Shown: positions 9,079-17,146 of the stretch, piece after piece | Layout of the letters: each line of letters starts with the position of its first letter | Position numbering within the stretch: the first letter of the stretch is position 1 | DNA from: Chryseosolibacter sp040902445 | Lineage (GTDB): Bacteria; Bacteroidota; Bacteroidia; Cytophagales; Cyclobacteriaceae | Assembly (NCBI GenBank): GCA_040902445.1 | Contig: JBBDXJ010000062.1 | Span: 1 to 44,799 of the forward strand | Direction of reading: 5' to 3' | DNA: 44,799 bases | Notes under the pieces: generated by a model | Told to the model about the DNA's origin: nothing | The model's input: the letters and a program-made list of their open reading frames with translations, nothing else | Database searches by the model: none | Made by a program: the position numbers and the translations under genes

Positions 9079-9355
9079 TTAATCAGTTCTATTGGAGATT
9101 GTTTTATCAGTAATGCTCTCGAAAAATCCGTTTGCTTTTACGAAGCTTCCAATCAGCCCGCCGTTGCAGACGTCCGGTCCTCCCGTGTCTGAAAACCGCC
9201 CATACTATTCTCATGAGCGAAAGCCGGAATCGGATATACCCATCTGCGATCAGGTTGCTGGTGAATCACTCAACACATTGACCTCAATGCAGGACGGGAC
9301 GAAATTTTTTGCCAAGGCTGTTTTTTTAATAAAATTCCCTTCTGGAATTTTTCAT
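9079..9355 (-). pseudogene. Remnant of a Tat-exported protein gene (N- and C-terminal scraps)
   Basis: On the minus strand an ATG at 9355 starts MKNSRREF, then one extra T breaks the frame; skipping that base restores IKKTALA. Together these give a twin-arginine signal (SRREF-IKKTALA) like those of Bacteroidota sugar-phosphate isomerase/epimerase and Gfo/Idh proteins, which often sit beside DUF1080 genes. The repaired frame ends at a TGA at 9250. A second open stretch (9204 to the TAA at 9079, 41 codons, containing GGPDVCNGGLIGSFVKANGF) ends 2 bases before the SDR start and may be the C-terminal scrap of the same or another gene. The middle is missing. The Tat remnant is persuasive; the identity of the gene is not recoverable. 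Confidence 0.5.
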
Positions 9356-9373
9356 ATCGGTAGATTTTAAGAT

Positions 9374-10729
9374 TTATTTTAATTCTTTGATCTTGATGCT
9401 GCGAAAAGAAACCTGATCACCATGATCCTGAATGAGTATCCTTCCTTTTTCAGCCATCCCAAAATTCTCCCATGGCGCATACTTGCTGCGCGCAACCAGC
9501 GCATGATAGATGGGCGTGCCACGTTGAAATTCCACGACCTTGTTGCCGTTCAGCCAATGTTCAATGTGATTATCAGGATACACAACAATGCGGCCTGAAT
9601 TCCACGCACCTACCGGGGGTGCGTCCCTGGTTATTTTGATTGAAGGAATCAGATCGTATAGTGAACCAAGAGTGCGATTGCCCACAACACCTTCTTTTGC
9701 GTCAGGGTGTTTTTTATCATCAAGCACCTGGTATTCCAGACCGATGGCCGAACCCTTATTTCCTTCGTTCTCCGTAACAAAATATTTCACACCGCTGTTG
9801 GCCCCTTCCGTAAGACGGAATTCGAATTGAAGATCGAATGCACCGAACGTTTTTTCAGTAACAATGTCACCCCCATTTTCAGATTCTGCACCATCACCCT
9901 GAGCAACACTTAAGACACCATCCTTTATTGCCCAGCCATTCTTCGGGAATTCCGTTTTGTATGCACCGCGCCACCCGGCTCCGGTTTTCCCGTCCCACAA
10001 TAGCTTCACATCGTTGAATTTTTCCTGCTCGGACAATGTGTTCGGCACCAGGTTCACGACGAAAAGGGAATCGGGCGCAGAAGCTTGCAGGTTCTGAGTT
10101 TGGATCCGGATATTCCGCCAGCGCACCTGCTGTCCCGAATTTTCAGCTTTCGTAACAGAGTGAACCTGCAGCGCAATAAAACCGCGCGTTGTCAGATCAT
10201 CGACCAGGTGAGCAGTAGGGATACCGTTAATCCAGATACGGATCACCGGGCCGATGCACTCAATACGCGCGTGATTCCAGTCTCTGTGCTTATAAGCTTT
10301 TTTTCCAGCCGGGTTATATTCCAGCGAATACAACCAGCCTCTTCTTCCTTCATCATATATGCCCCCGGTCCACGCTCGTTCCGAAGGATCAATCTCCACC
10401 TGATAACCATGCACCCTCCCCTCGCTATAATCTGGCTTACTCTCGCTTCTGAACTGAATGCCGGAGTTCATGTCAGCATCAAGTCTGAACTCGAGTTCAA
10501 GAATAAGATCCCCATAATTCTGTTCTGTCACCAAAAAAGAATTTGGCTCACCAAATACTGTCGTACCTGCAATTTCACCGCTGATGACCTGATACCTGGC
10601 CTTTCCATTGAGTTGTTTCCAGCCTGAAAGATCTTTTCCGTTAAAAAGATTAATCCATTTACCTTGCGCCATCGAGCAAGAGGTATAGATCATCAACAAA
10701 ATGCACAAAATTAATTTTTTACCGGTCAT
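9374..10729 (-). CDS. Secreted DUF1080 (3-keto-disaccharide hydrolase-like) protein, two domains
   Basis: The start at 10729 gives a clean signal peptide (MTGKKLILCILLMIYTSCS, then MAQG), so I prefer it to the ATG 42 bases upstream. The mature protein holds two tandem DUF1080 jelly-roll domains of the concanavalin/laminarinase-like fold: the first begins WINLFNGKDLSGWKQLNG, the second around VKLLWDGKTGAGWRG, each followed by the NSGIQFRSE/NSGVKYF strand and the YQVEID/YQVLDD segment. Members hydrolyse 3-keto-glycosides made by Gfo/Idh oxidoreductases. A Gfo/Idh gene lies upstream on the same strand and a decayed Tat-signal gene just downstream, consistent with a former keto-sugar cluster. Substrate unknown. 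Confidence 0.87.
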   Translation of the reverse strand: MTGKKLILCILLMIYTSCSMAQGKWINLFNGKDLSGWKQLNGKARYQVISGEIAGTTVFGEPNSFLVTEQNYGDLILELEFRLDADMNSGIQFRSESKPDYSEGRVHGYQVEIDPSERAWTGGIYDEGRRGWLYSLEYNPAGKKAYKHRDWNHARIECIGPVIRIWINGIPTAHLVDDLTTRGFIALQVHSVTKAENSGQQVRWRNIRIQTQNLQASAPDSLFVVNLVPNTLSEQEKFNDVKLLWDGKTGAGWRGAYKTEFPKNGWAIKDGVLSVAQGDGAESENGGDIVTEKTFGAFDLQFEFRLTEGANSGVKYFVTENEGNKGSAIGLEYQVLDDKKHPDAKEGVVGNRTLGSLYDLIPSIKITRDAPPVGAWNSGRIVVYPDNHIEHWLNGNKVVEFQRGTPIYHALVARSKYAPWENFGMAEKGRILIQDHGDQVSFRSIKIKELK

Positions 10730-10872
10730 GGGTTTGAATGTAAAAGTTAGAGTAAAGAGATGCCGCTTCATTACTGCAAAAAGTACTCGTCAGCATCTTC
10801 AAAGATGTTTTATTAAGATCGTCAATATAAAAAGAAAACCATAAAAATTACGGGCTTTTACTTTTTGGGGTC

Positions 10873-11922
10873 TTACGGTTTGATTTTAACGGCGCATTTG
10901 CTGCGATTGCTCTCCTGACAGGCCTCAATAAGCTGTATGACTTTTCTGCCGTCTTCAGCCCTTACCGAAAGTGGCTTGTCTTCACGGACGGCGTCATAAA
11001 AACCGTTGTAAAAGCTAAGGTAATTTCCTGGAATAGTTTCAAAAGGTCCTTCAACATTTTTTCCCTCAAGTGTGGTATTAAGCTTTCCCCACCATTCGTT
11101 TGGTTCCGCGCCCCATCCGGGAATCCCAGGCTTTTTTTTGTCTTTTAGAGCTTGCTCCTGGGGATCAATGCCTGACTTGGTAAATGACCCGAGCGTGCCA
11201 TGAAGAATAAATCTGGGTCCCTGTTCCCGAACGAGATAGCTCGACTTCAGGATCACCATGAAATGGTCGTACTCCATCCTTATATCGAAAAAATCATCAA
11301 CTTTTCCGGCGGAACGCTGAATACCCATGCGCGCATCCAGGTATTGCGGCATTCCAAACAGCACCAGGGCCTGATCCAGCAGATGTGAACCCAGGTTGTA
11401 AAGAATTCCGGTTCCGGGTTTTGCTTCTTCCTTCCATGTATCACCCTCAATATAATTCCTGAAACGATCATAGTGTATTTCACATTCCACCAGCTCGCCA
11501 ACAAGTTTTTCGGCCAGCACCTTTTTAACGGTAAGGAAGTCGGCATCCCATCGCCTGTTCTGAAAAACCGATAACAGTTTCTTTTGCTTCTGCGCCAACG
11601 CGATCAGCTCGTCCGCTTCTTTTACATTTACCGTAAATGGTTTTTCAACAATTACATGTTTCCCCGCTTTTAATGCATCCGCGGCATAGGAAAAATGTGA
11701 TTCATTGGGAGTGTTGACAATGATAAGCTCAATGGATGGATCATTTAGAAGATCTCTGTAGTCTTTCGCCACAGGGTAAGAATGACGAACGGGTTTTTTG
11801 TTATTTCGCTGCCAGATACTTACCACCTCAAATCCCTTGTGAGCTTCTAAAAGCGGAACGTGAAAAACTTCTCCAGACATGCCATAGGAAAGCAGCGCGG
11901 TCCTGATTTTATGTTTTGTCAT
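10873..11922 (-). CDS. Gfo/Idh/MocA family NAD(P)-dependent oxidoreductase (YdgJ/IolW-like)
   Basis: A 349-residue soluble sugar or cyclitol dehydrogenase. The N-terminal Rossmann part begins RTALLSYGMSGEVFHVPLL, in which the GxxGxxFH form is typical of the YdgJ/IolW (scyllo-inositol dehydrogenase-like) branch, and has the conserved EKP (Glu93-Lys94-Pro95). The C-terminal alpha/beta domain has GTGILYNLGSHLLDQAL; His180 is in place, but the position often occupied by Asp in the LYDLGSH motif is Asn176. There is no signal peptide, so it acts in the cytoplasm. It lies just downstream of the gyrA-TPR terminator and therefore should have its own promoter; the DUF1080 gene follows after about 143 bases. 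Confidence 0.88.
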   Translation of the reverse strand: MTKHKIRTALLSYGMSGEVFHVPLLEAHKGFEVVSIWQRNNKKPVRHSYPVAKDYRDLLNDPSIELIIVNTPNESHFSYAADALKAGKHVIVEKPFTVNVKEADELIALAQKQKKLLSVFQNRRWDADFLTVKKVLAEKLVGELVECEIHYDRFRNYIEGDTWKEEAKPGTGILYNLGSHLLDQALVLFGMPQYLDARMGIQRSAGKVDDFFDIRMEYDHFMVILKSSYLVREQGPRFILHGTLGSFTKSGIDPQEQALKDKKKPGIPGWGAEPNEWWGKLNTTLEGKNVEGPFETIPGNYLSFYNGFYDAVREDKPLSVRAEDGRKVIQLIEACQESNRSKCAVKIKP

Positions 11923-11975
11923 CCGGATCAGTTTATGAGGGTCAAGTTAAAGGAAAGCCGTCACTAAAAACAAAA

Positions 11976-12005
11976 AAAAGCCAGCAGACACTGGCTTTTC
12001 TTTTT
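11976..12005 (-). terminator. Intrinsic terminator of the gyrA-TPR unit
   Basis: A perfect 9-base stem AAAAGCCAG/CTGGCTTTT (11976-11984 and 11991-11999) encloses a 6-base loop, with A-rich and T-rich flanks on both sides. Read on the minus strand it lies about 20 bases after the TPR stop codon and ends in a run of eight Ts, so it is positioned to end the gyrA-TPR transcript. Confidence 0.85.
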
Positions 12006-12019
12006 TATCGTTCAGCCGA

Positions 12020-13213
12020 TCAGTTCTCTTCGTCGGCATTCAGGACCTTTAATTTCTGGCTCACCCTTTTTTCATTGGCATCATCACCCAGATAGTAATA
12101 TATAGTTCTCAGGCGATCCAGAACATCCAGATCATTGGGTTTTAATTTTTCAGCCTTCTCCCAATGCGGCAGAGCAATCTTGTATTTTTCTACCAGGATC
12201 TTATCCAGTTCAACCTGTTTCCTTTTGTCAGCGGCAGAGATGCCGAGGTTTTTTACCTGATCCATAATTTTGCTGGCATCGATCAGATATACCTGGGCGA
12301 GATAATACTGGGCATCGAAATATGCGGGATCAACGCGCAGCGCTTCTTCAAAATTCTTTTTCGCAGCGTCCCACTGCTCAAGTTTGCTGTTGACGTATCC
12401 CAAATAAAAATGGTAAGAATTGTTGTCTGGCTCGCGAACAACAGCCTGCTCCAAACCTTTCTTTGCCTCCTCGACCTGGTCGAGATCGATCAACAAACCG
12501 ATCTCTACTTTAGGAAATTCTTCATTGTCCGGAAATCGCTCTTTCGCTTTGCGCGCAATCTCCAGGGCTTTCTGCTTGTCATCTTTCGGACCGCTGTAAG
12601 TATTGATCATCAGCGAATAGGCGTCAGACGATGTTCCGCCTTTGGCCATATACTGTTCAAAGAACGAATTCGCTCTATCGTAATCTTCCATTGAGTTTGA
12701 CACAAAACCTGCATAGAACATCGCCAGTGTATCGTCGGGCATGATCACGAGCGTTTTTTCAAAATTCTTTAAAGATTCTTCAAGGCTATCTGTCTGATAC
12801 AGCGATGCACCCTTGTTTATATAGTGATCCCTGAGCATTCCCATGTGCTGTGTTTTGGTTACTGGAATTACGTTGTTTGGATCCGTGGTGAAATATTCCG
12901 AACCAGCCTTGGCCATCTGATCTGCTTTTGCAAAAGATTCCATAGCTGTCTTAAACGGTTCTTCCGCAAGACCTTTGAAGGCCGAGTTGGAAGTGGTATC
13001 GATGGCGGCGTAGATCAACCCGCGATAATACCATGTCTTTCCATCATCCATCGTTTTCTCATAGGTCGTCGCCTCATCGATCATGGTCTTGGCTTCCGCC
13101 AGCTGGCCATCCTGTAAAGACTTCAAAGCTTTAGTTATATTGGGTTTCTGTTTCTTCTGAGCAGACACAGCGACCGCTATTAACATCAACATCAGAAAAA
13201 GTACTTTTTTCAT
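12020..13213 (-). CDS. Secreted tetratricopeptide repeat protein
   Basis: A 397-residue protein with a signal peptide (MKKVLFLMLMLIAVAVSAQ). The mature part is helical with TPR-like pairs; the clearest run is around residues 130-310 (for example LEESLKNFEKTLVIMPDDTLA, then NNSYHFYLGYVNSKLEQWDAA and YFDAQYYLAQVY). TPR proteins are protein-binding scaffolds; here it would be in the periplasm. It begins 11 bases after the gyrA stop and is followed by a strong terminator, so it is expressed with gyrA. That pairing is notable because no functional link to gyrase is evident; it may simply use the housekeeping promoter. Confidence 0.85.
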   Translation of the reverse strand: MKKVLFLMLMLIAVAVSAQKKQKPNITKALKSLQDGQLAEAKTMIDEATTYEKTMDDGKTWYYRGLIYAAIDTTSNSAFKGLAEEPFKTAMESFAKADQMAKAGSEYFTTDPNNVIPVTKTQHMGMLRDHYINKGASLYQTDSLEESLKNFEKTLVIMPDDTLAMFYAGFVSNSMEDYDRANSFFEQYMAKGGTSSDAYSLMINTYSGPKDDKQKALEIARKAKERFPDNEEFPKVEIGLLIDLDQVEEAKKGLEQAVVREPDNNSYHFYLGYVNSKLEQWDAAKKNFEEALRVDPAYFDAQYYLAQVYLIDASKIMDQVKNLGISAADKRKQVELDKILVEKYKIALPHWEKAEKLKPNDLDVLDRLRTIYYYLGDDANEKRVSQKLKVLNADEEN

Positions 13214-13224
13214 TTCAATTTAGT

Positions 13225-15723
13225 TTATATGGTTGTTGATTGACTTAATGTTTCTCCTTCAATTTTCTGGATTTTTTCAACGGATGAAATACGGTCATCT
13301 TCATTTAACTTGATAAGCCGCACACCCTGCGTTGCCCGTCCCATTACCCGCAATTCCTTTACTTCAATGCGTATTGTGATCCCGGAGCGGTTAATGATCA
13401 TCAATTCATCCTCATCAACGACCTCCTTGATTGCAACAAGTTTGCCAGTTTTTTCTGTAATATTCAGGGTTTTAACGCCCTTGCCACCCCGGTTGGTTAT
13501 CCGGTAATCCTCTATAACAGATCGCTTCCCGTAACCATTTTCCGAAACCACCAATAAGTTAGCATCTTCACGGGAGATACAAACCATGCCAATAACTTTA
13601 TCGGTATCAGAATCGAGCGTAACACCCCTCACACCCGCTGCGGTTCTACCCATCGGCCGCACCTGCAATTCATTAAAATGAACGGCCTTGCCTTCACTTT
13701 TCGCGATGACAATATGGTTTTTGCCGTTGGTTAGCGAGGCATTGATCAAACGGTCTCCTTCGTGTATAGTGATGGCATTGATACCACCCTGCCGTGGCCG
13801 GGAATAAGCTTCAAGAGAAGTCTTCTTGATGATCCCTTTTTCGGTACAGAGTATCACAAAATTATTATTCGTATAATTTTCATCCTGAAGGTTCTTTACC
13901 GTAATGATAGCCCTGATGTTATCACCCGGTTCAATGTTGATCAGGTTCTGGATCGCCCGGCCTTTTGAAATTTTGTTGCCTTCCGGAATCTCATAGGCCT
14001 TCTTCCAGTATACTTTGCCCTGGTCTGTAAAGATCAACAGGTAATTATGAGCTTGTGCTATAAAAAGGTGTTCCGTGAAATCATCTTCCTTCGTGGATAC
14101 ACCGCGCGATCCAACACCACCCCTGCCCTGCGTGCGGTATTCTGAAAGCAAGGTGCGTTTGATATATCCCTGGTTGGAAATAGTAATGACCATATCCTCG
14201 TTGGGAATCATATCCTCCATGGTGAAGTCATCATCGCTTGGAATAACCTGTGTTCTGCGCTCGTCGCCGTAACGCTCTCTCAATTCCGCAAGTTCGTCCT
14301 TGATGATCTGCATCCTGGCTGGTTCATTGGCCAATATCTCACTGAGCTTGGAGATCAATTCTTTTACTTCTTTGTACTCCTGCTGGATCTTATCGCGCTC
14401 AAGGCCGGTAAGCCGCTGTAAACGCATATCCAAAATAGCTTTCGCCTGGATCTCCGACAAACCAAAGCGGTTTATCAAACCTTCACGCGCAGCATCGGGA
14501 TCCATGGAGGAACGGATCAGAGAAATTACCTCGTCAAGATTATCCAGCGCGATCAGATACCCTTCAAGAATATGCGCCCGTTTTTCTGCCTCGGCCAGCT
14601 CGAACTTCGTTCTTCTGACAACGACCTCATGACGGTGCTCAACAAAGTACTTGATCAGGTCTTTCAGATTGAGCGTCAGCGGGCGTCCCTTGACAAGCGC
14701 CACATTGTTCACACCAAATGAAGACTGAAGCTGCGTGTACTTATAAAGATTGTTTAATACAATATTCGGTATTGCATCTTTTTTCAGGTCGTATACAACG
14801 CGGTATCCATCGCGGTCGGATTCATCGCGAAGATCAGAAATACCTTCGATCTTTTTTTCGTTGATCAGCGCAGCGGTCTTTTCGATCATCATGGCTTTGT
14901 TCACCATGTACGGGATTTCCGTTACAATGATCTGGTCTTTGCCGTTCGCATTGGTGACTATCTCGGCTTTGGCCCTGACAACAATTCTGCCCCGGCCTGT
15001 GAGATATCCCTCCTGTACTCCCGACATCCCGTAAATGATTCCGCCGGTGGGAAAGTCCGGAGCAGTAACAAATTTCATCAGTTCCGGGATGGTGATATCA
15101 TGATTGTCAATATAGGCGACTATGCCGTCGATCACTTCCCGAAGATTGTGGGGAGCCATGTTCGTGGCCATACCAACGGCAATACCGGAAGATCCGTTTA
15201 CCAGTAAGTTTGGAAGCTTGCCCGGAAGTACAGTCGGTTCTGTTAATGAATCGTCGAAATTCGGTTGAAAGTCAACCGTATCTTTGTTGATGTCTGCCAG
15301 CAATTCTTCTGCGATCCGGCGTAGCCTGGCTTCGGTATATCGCATCGCCGCGGGAAAGTCGCCATCGATGGATCCAAAGTTTCCCTGGCCGTCAACAAGG
15401 GTATACCGCAAAGACCAGTCCTGCGCCATGCGAACCATGGTATCATAAACCGAGGTATCTCCATGCGGGTGATATTTACCCAAAACTTCCCCGACGATCC
15501 TGGCTGATTTCTTATAGGCTTTGTTATAGTTCACTCCCAACTCCTGCATACCGAACAACACCCGTCTGTGTACCGGCTTCAAGCCGTCGCGTACATCGGG
15601 CAGCGCTCTTGAGACGATCACAGACATCGAATAATCGATGTAAGCGCCTCTCATTTCATCTTCAATATTTATTGGAATTATGCTTTGCCTTGCAGGGGGC
15701 AAACCAGGGGTTTCTTCTGCCAT
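13225..15723 (-). CDS. gyrA: DNA gyrase subunit A
   Basis: An 832-residue type II topoisomerase subunit that cuts and rejoins DNA during negative supercoiling with GyrB. The active-site tyrosine is Tyr129 in AAMRYTE, and the N-terminal breakage domain has RALPDVRDGLKPVHRR and YHPHGDT. The C-terminal half shows the repeated beta-pinwheel blades (IKRTLLSEYRTQGRGG, IIKKTSLEAYSRPRQGG). The GyrA-box position reads TNRGGKG, the Bacteroidota-like form of QRRGGKG. The residue matching E. coli Ser83 (quinolone site) is Thr90, and Asp94 matches Asp87. The TPR gene follows by 11 bases. Two perfect 11-base tandem copies lie immediately 5' of the ATG. Confidence 0.98.
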   Translation of the reverse strand: MAEETPGLPPARQSIIPINIEDEMRGAYIDYSMSVIVSRALPDVRDGLKPVHRRVLFGMQELGVNYNKAYKKSARIVGEVLGKYHPHGDTSVYDTMVRMAQDWSLRYTLVDGQGNFGSIDGDFPAAMRYTEARLRRIAEELLADINKDTVDFQPNFDDSLTEPTVLPGKLPNLLVNGSSGIAVGMATNMAPHNLREVIDGIVAYIDNHDITIPELMKFVTAPDFPTGGIIYGMSGVQEGYLTGRGRIVVRAKAEIVTNANGKDQIIVTEIPYMVNKAMMIEKTAALINEKKIEGISDLRDESDRDGYRVVYDLKKDAIPNIVLNNLYKYTQLQSSFGVNNVALVKGRPLTLNLKDLIKYFVEHRHEVVVRRTKFELAEAEKRAHILEGYLIALDNLDEVISLIRSSMDPDAAREGLINRFGLSEIQAKAILDMRLQRLTGLERDKIQQEYKEVKELISKLSEILANEPARMQIIKDELAELRERYGDERRTQVIPSDDDFTMEDMIPNEDMVITISNQGYIKRTLLSEYRTQGRGGVGSRGVSTKEDDFTEHLFIAQAHNYLLIFTDQGKVYWKKAYEIPEGNKISKGRAIQNLINIEPGDNIRAIITVKNLQDENYTNNNFVILCTEKGIIKKTSLEAYSRPRQGGINAITIHEGDRLINASLTNGKNHIVIAKSEGKAVHFNELQVRPMGRTAAGVRGVTLDSDTDKVIGMVCISREDANLLVVSENGYGKRSVIEDYRITNRGGKGVKTLNITEKTGKLVAIKEVVDEDELMIINRSGITIRIEVKELRVMGRATQGVRLIKLNEDDRISSVEKIQKIEGETLSQSTTI

Positions 15724-15745
15724 TTACTTGCTTGTTACTTGCTTG
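15724..15745. repeat. Perfect 11-base tandem duplication just upstream of gyrA
   Basis: TTACTTGCTTG occurs twice head to tail (15724-15734, 15735-15745), directly abutting the gyrA start codon. On the minus strand it reads CAAGCAAGTAA twice, occupying the ribosome-binding area, where copy number could affect leader length and spacing. Confidence 0.9.
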
Positions 15746-15794
15746 TTTTTATTCTGGATAGCTCTCTTTTTAGAGCCGTGCAAGATAGGGGAAA

Positions 15795-15829
15795 AAAGCA
15801 GAAAGCGGAAAGCAAAAAGTACAAAGCTT
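15795..15829. repeat. AAAGC-rich intergenic tract
   Basis: Irregular units of AAAGC with spacing of 7-8 bases (AAAGCAGAAAGCGGAAAGC and following). A related tract in inverse orientation lies at 15966-15997, and a related piece forms the terminator arm at 5236. The 273-base spacer 15724-15996 between gyrA and the barrel gene otherwise shows no gene. Confidence 0.6.
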
Positions 15830-15965
15830 GAGTGTTTTATAGCTGCCTTTTTTGATTCGTATTTTGGACGTAAAACCGGATAGAAAGATTGCTCAAAAGT
15901 GGATTTGGGTTTGCGTTTTTAAGCCCTTTGGCTGGATCGAAATTCGAAGAATAATGCATGTATTT

Positions 15966-15997
15966 AGCTTTCTGCTTTAGGCTTTCCGCTTTAAGCT
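15966..15997. repeat. AAAGC-rich intergenic tract, inverse copy
   Basis: Read on the minus strand it contains AAAGCGGAAAGC and AAGCAGAAAGCT, the latter a 12-base match to 5236-5247. It follows directly on the stop codon of the barrel gene at 15997. Confidence 0.6.
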
Positions 15998-17049
15998 CAA
16001 TACGGGTGGAGTTTTTTCTTGTTTTTACCCTTGTATTTGATGAGCTCGGGATAATTTTCTCCGTAGTGCGGATTTTGTTTTTTGTAGACCGGATGGCGAC
16101 GGCTGCGGTATTCGCGGTTGCCGTGGGCGTGGTTGATCTGGGCATGGCAGGTCTTGAGAAAACACCGCCGCAGTTCGGGCATGCGATAGGTAAAGCCAAA
16201 ATTTACATAAAAACCGTTCAATTTATGTCGCAGGGTTTGCGAGGTTTCAGGAATGCTTAATTTATAGGATTTGATCTCGTATGAGGGCCTGATAAATAAC
16301 CTGAAATACTCCGAAAACTCACGCTCGGCCTTTACCCCGAGGTTGAGATAAATGCTTTTTTTCATCAGGTTTTTTGCAAAATCCTTACCGAGACTGTACC
16401 CCCCGATATTGGCATCGACCACCAGTGCATACTGATCGTATCTGTAAACCATAACCCCGATCATTCCGAAGTAATGTTTAACAAACATATTTGAACTTTC
16501 CAGCGAATAGGCCGCTATGTCAGAACCGTAATTTGTGGGCTTAAAACTGCCTATTCTGGTGTAATCCATGGAATACCCTCCTCCTATCCTGTATCGGTCA
16601 AATTCGACGTGTAATGAGGCTTTTAAGGGGATGCTAAAGGTCTTGCTTCGAAACCCTATGTCGGCGGTATCGGAGGTCACCATAAAGGACCCCGGGGCGA
16701 CGGCATTGTTGGAGGCAACCACTTTATTGGTCCAGTTGGAATACCTTACGCCTACATTGTTTTGATCAAAGATCACGGGCAGTGAATCGAGCTGCTGAAG
16801 GATGCCAAATCCATCCAGATCATGGCGGAATGGCGTGCTTCCATAACCGGTGCTAAAACTAAAATAAACCTTGCTTAACAATGCCCTGAGACCGCTTTTT
16901 TTACGCTGAATATAGAAGTGATCCAGGGGAATAGTGGCATCACCCTCTCTTTCATACTGGGCATATAAAGAGGGCCCGCCTGAAAGGGCGATGATCAGGC
17001 AAAGTATTGAAGAAAAGCGCTTCAGAGCAGTAGGTTTTGGCTTTAACAA
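15997..17049 (-). CDS. Outer-membrane beta-barrel protein with basic Cys/His-rich C-terminal tail
   Basis: A 350-residue secreted protein: signal peptide about residues 1-30 (RFSSILCLIIALSGGPSLYAQ), then alternating strands of an eight- to ten-stranded outer-membrane barrel (for example KVYFSFSTGYGSTPF, IGGGYSMDYTRIG, FGMIGVMVYRYDQYALVVD, SIYLNLGVKAEREF, GFYVNFGFTYRMP). Barrel proteins usually stop at the last aromatic strand, but here 57 more residues follow (294-350), strongly basic, with Cys296, Cys301, His302, His307 and His309 near the start and KYKGKNKKKLHPY at the end. The tail cannot be membrane-embedded and may bind a polyanion, peptidoglycan or metal. I do not recognise a characterised family. 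It is transcribed alone, 97 bases from the COG3014 gene. Confidence 0.75.
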   Translation of the reverse strand: MLKPKPTALKRFSSILCLIIALSGGPSLYAQYEREGDATIPLDHFYIQRKKSGLRALLSKVYFSFSTGYGSTPFRHDLDGFGILQQLDSLPVIFDQNNVGVRYSNWTNKVVASNNAVAPGSFMVTSDTADIGFRSKTFSIPLKASLHVEFDRYRIGGGYSMDYTRIGSFKPTNYGSDIAAYSLESSNMFVKHYFGMIGVMVYRYDQYALVVDANIGGYSLGKDFAKNLMKKSIYLNLGVKAEREFSEYFRLFIRPSYEIKSYKLSIPETSQTLRHKLNGFYVNFGFTYRMPELRRCFLKTCHAQINHAHGNREYRSRRHPVYKKQNPHYGENYPELIKYKGKNKKKLHPY

Positions 17050-17146
17050 CTATACACGCAAGGTTAAAGTTACTGTAATTCCGCGGATAATAAAATTGGC
17101 AGCAAACAGTCCACGGTCGGATTCAGCTATGGACTAAGGACTGCAA

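Noticed and set aside
9205..9249. A single intact reading frame joining the two pseudogene scraps
   Set aside because: A TAG at 9205-9207 and a TGA at 9250-9252 interrupt both relevant frames, so the scraps cannot be joined without more than one repair.
9092..9370. A 92-residue open frame on the + strand
   Set aside because: Its peptide has no protein-like pattern and it lies opposite the Tat-signal remnant, whose minus-strand reading is far more convincing.
15837..16199. A 120-residue minus-strand frame overlapping the barrel gene's 3' end
   Set aside because: It runs through the AAAGC repeat and out of phase with the barrel tail; its Thr/Asn/Lys runs have no protein character.
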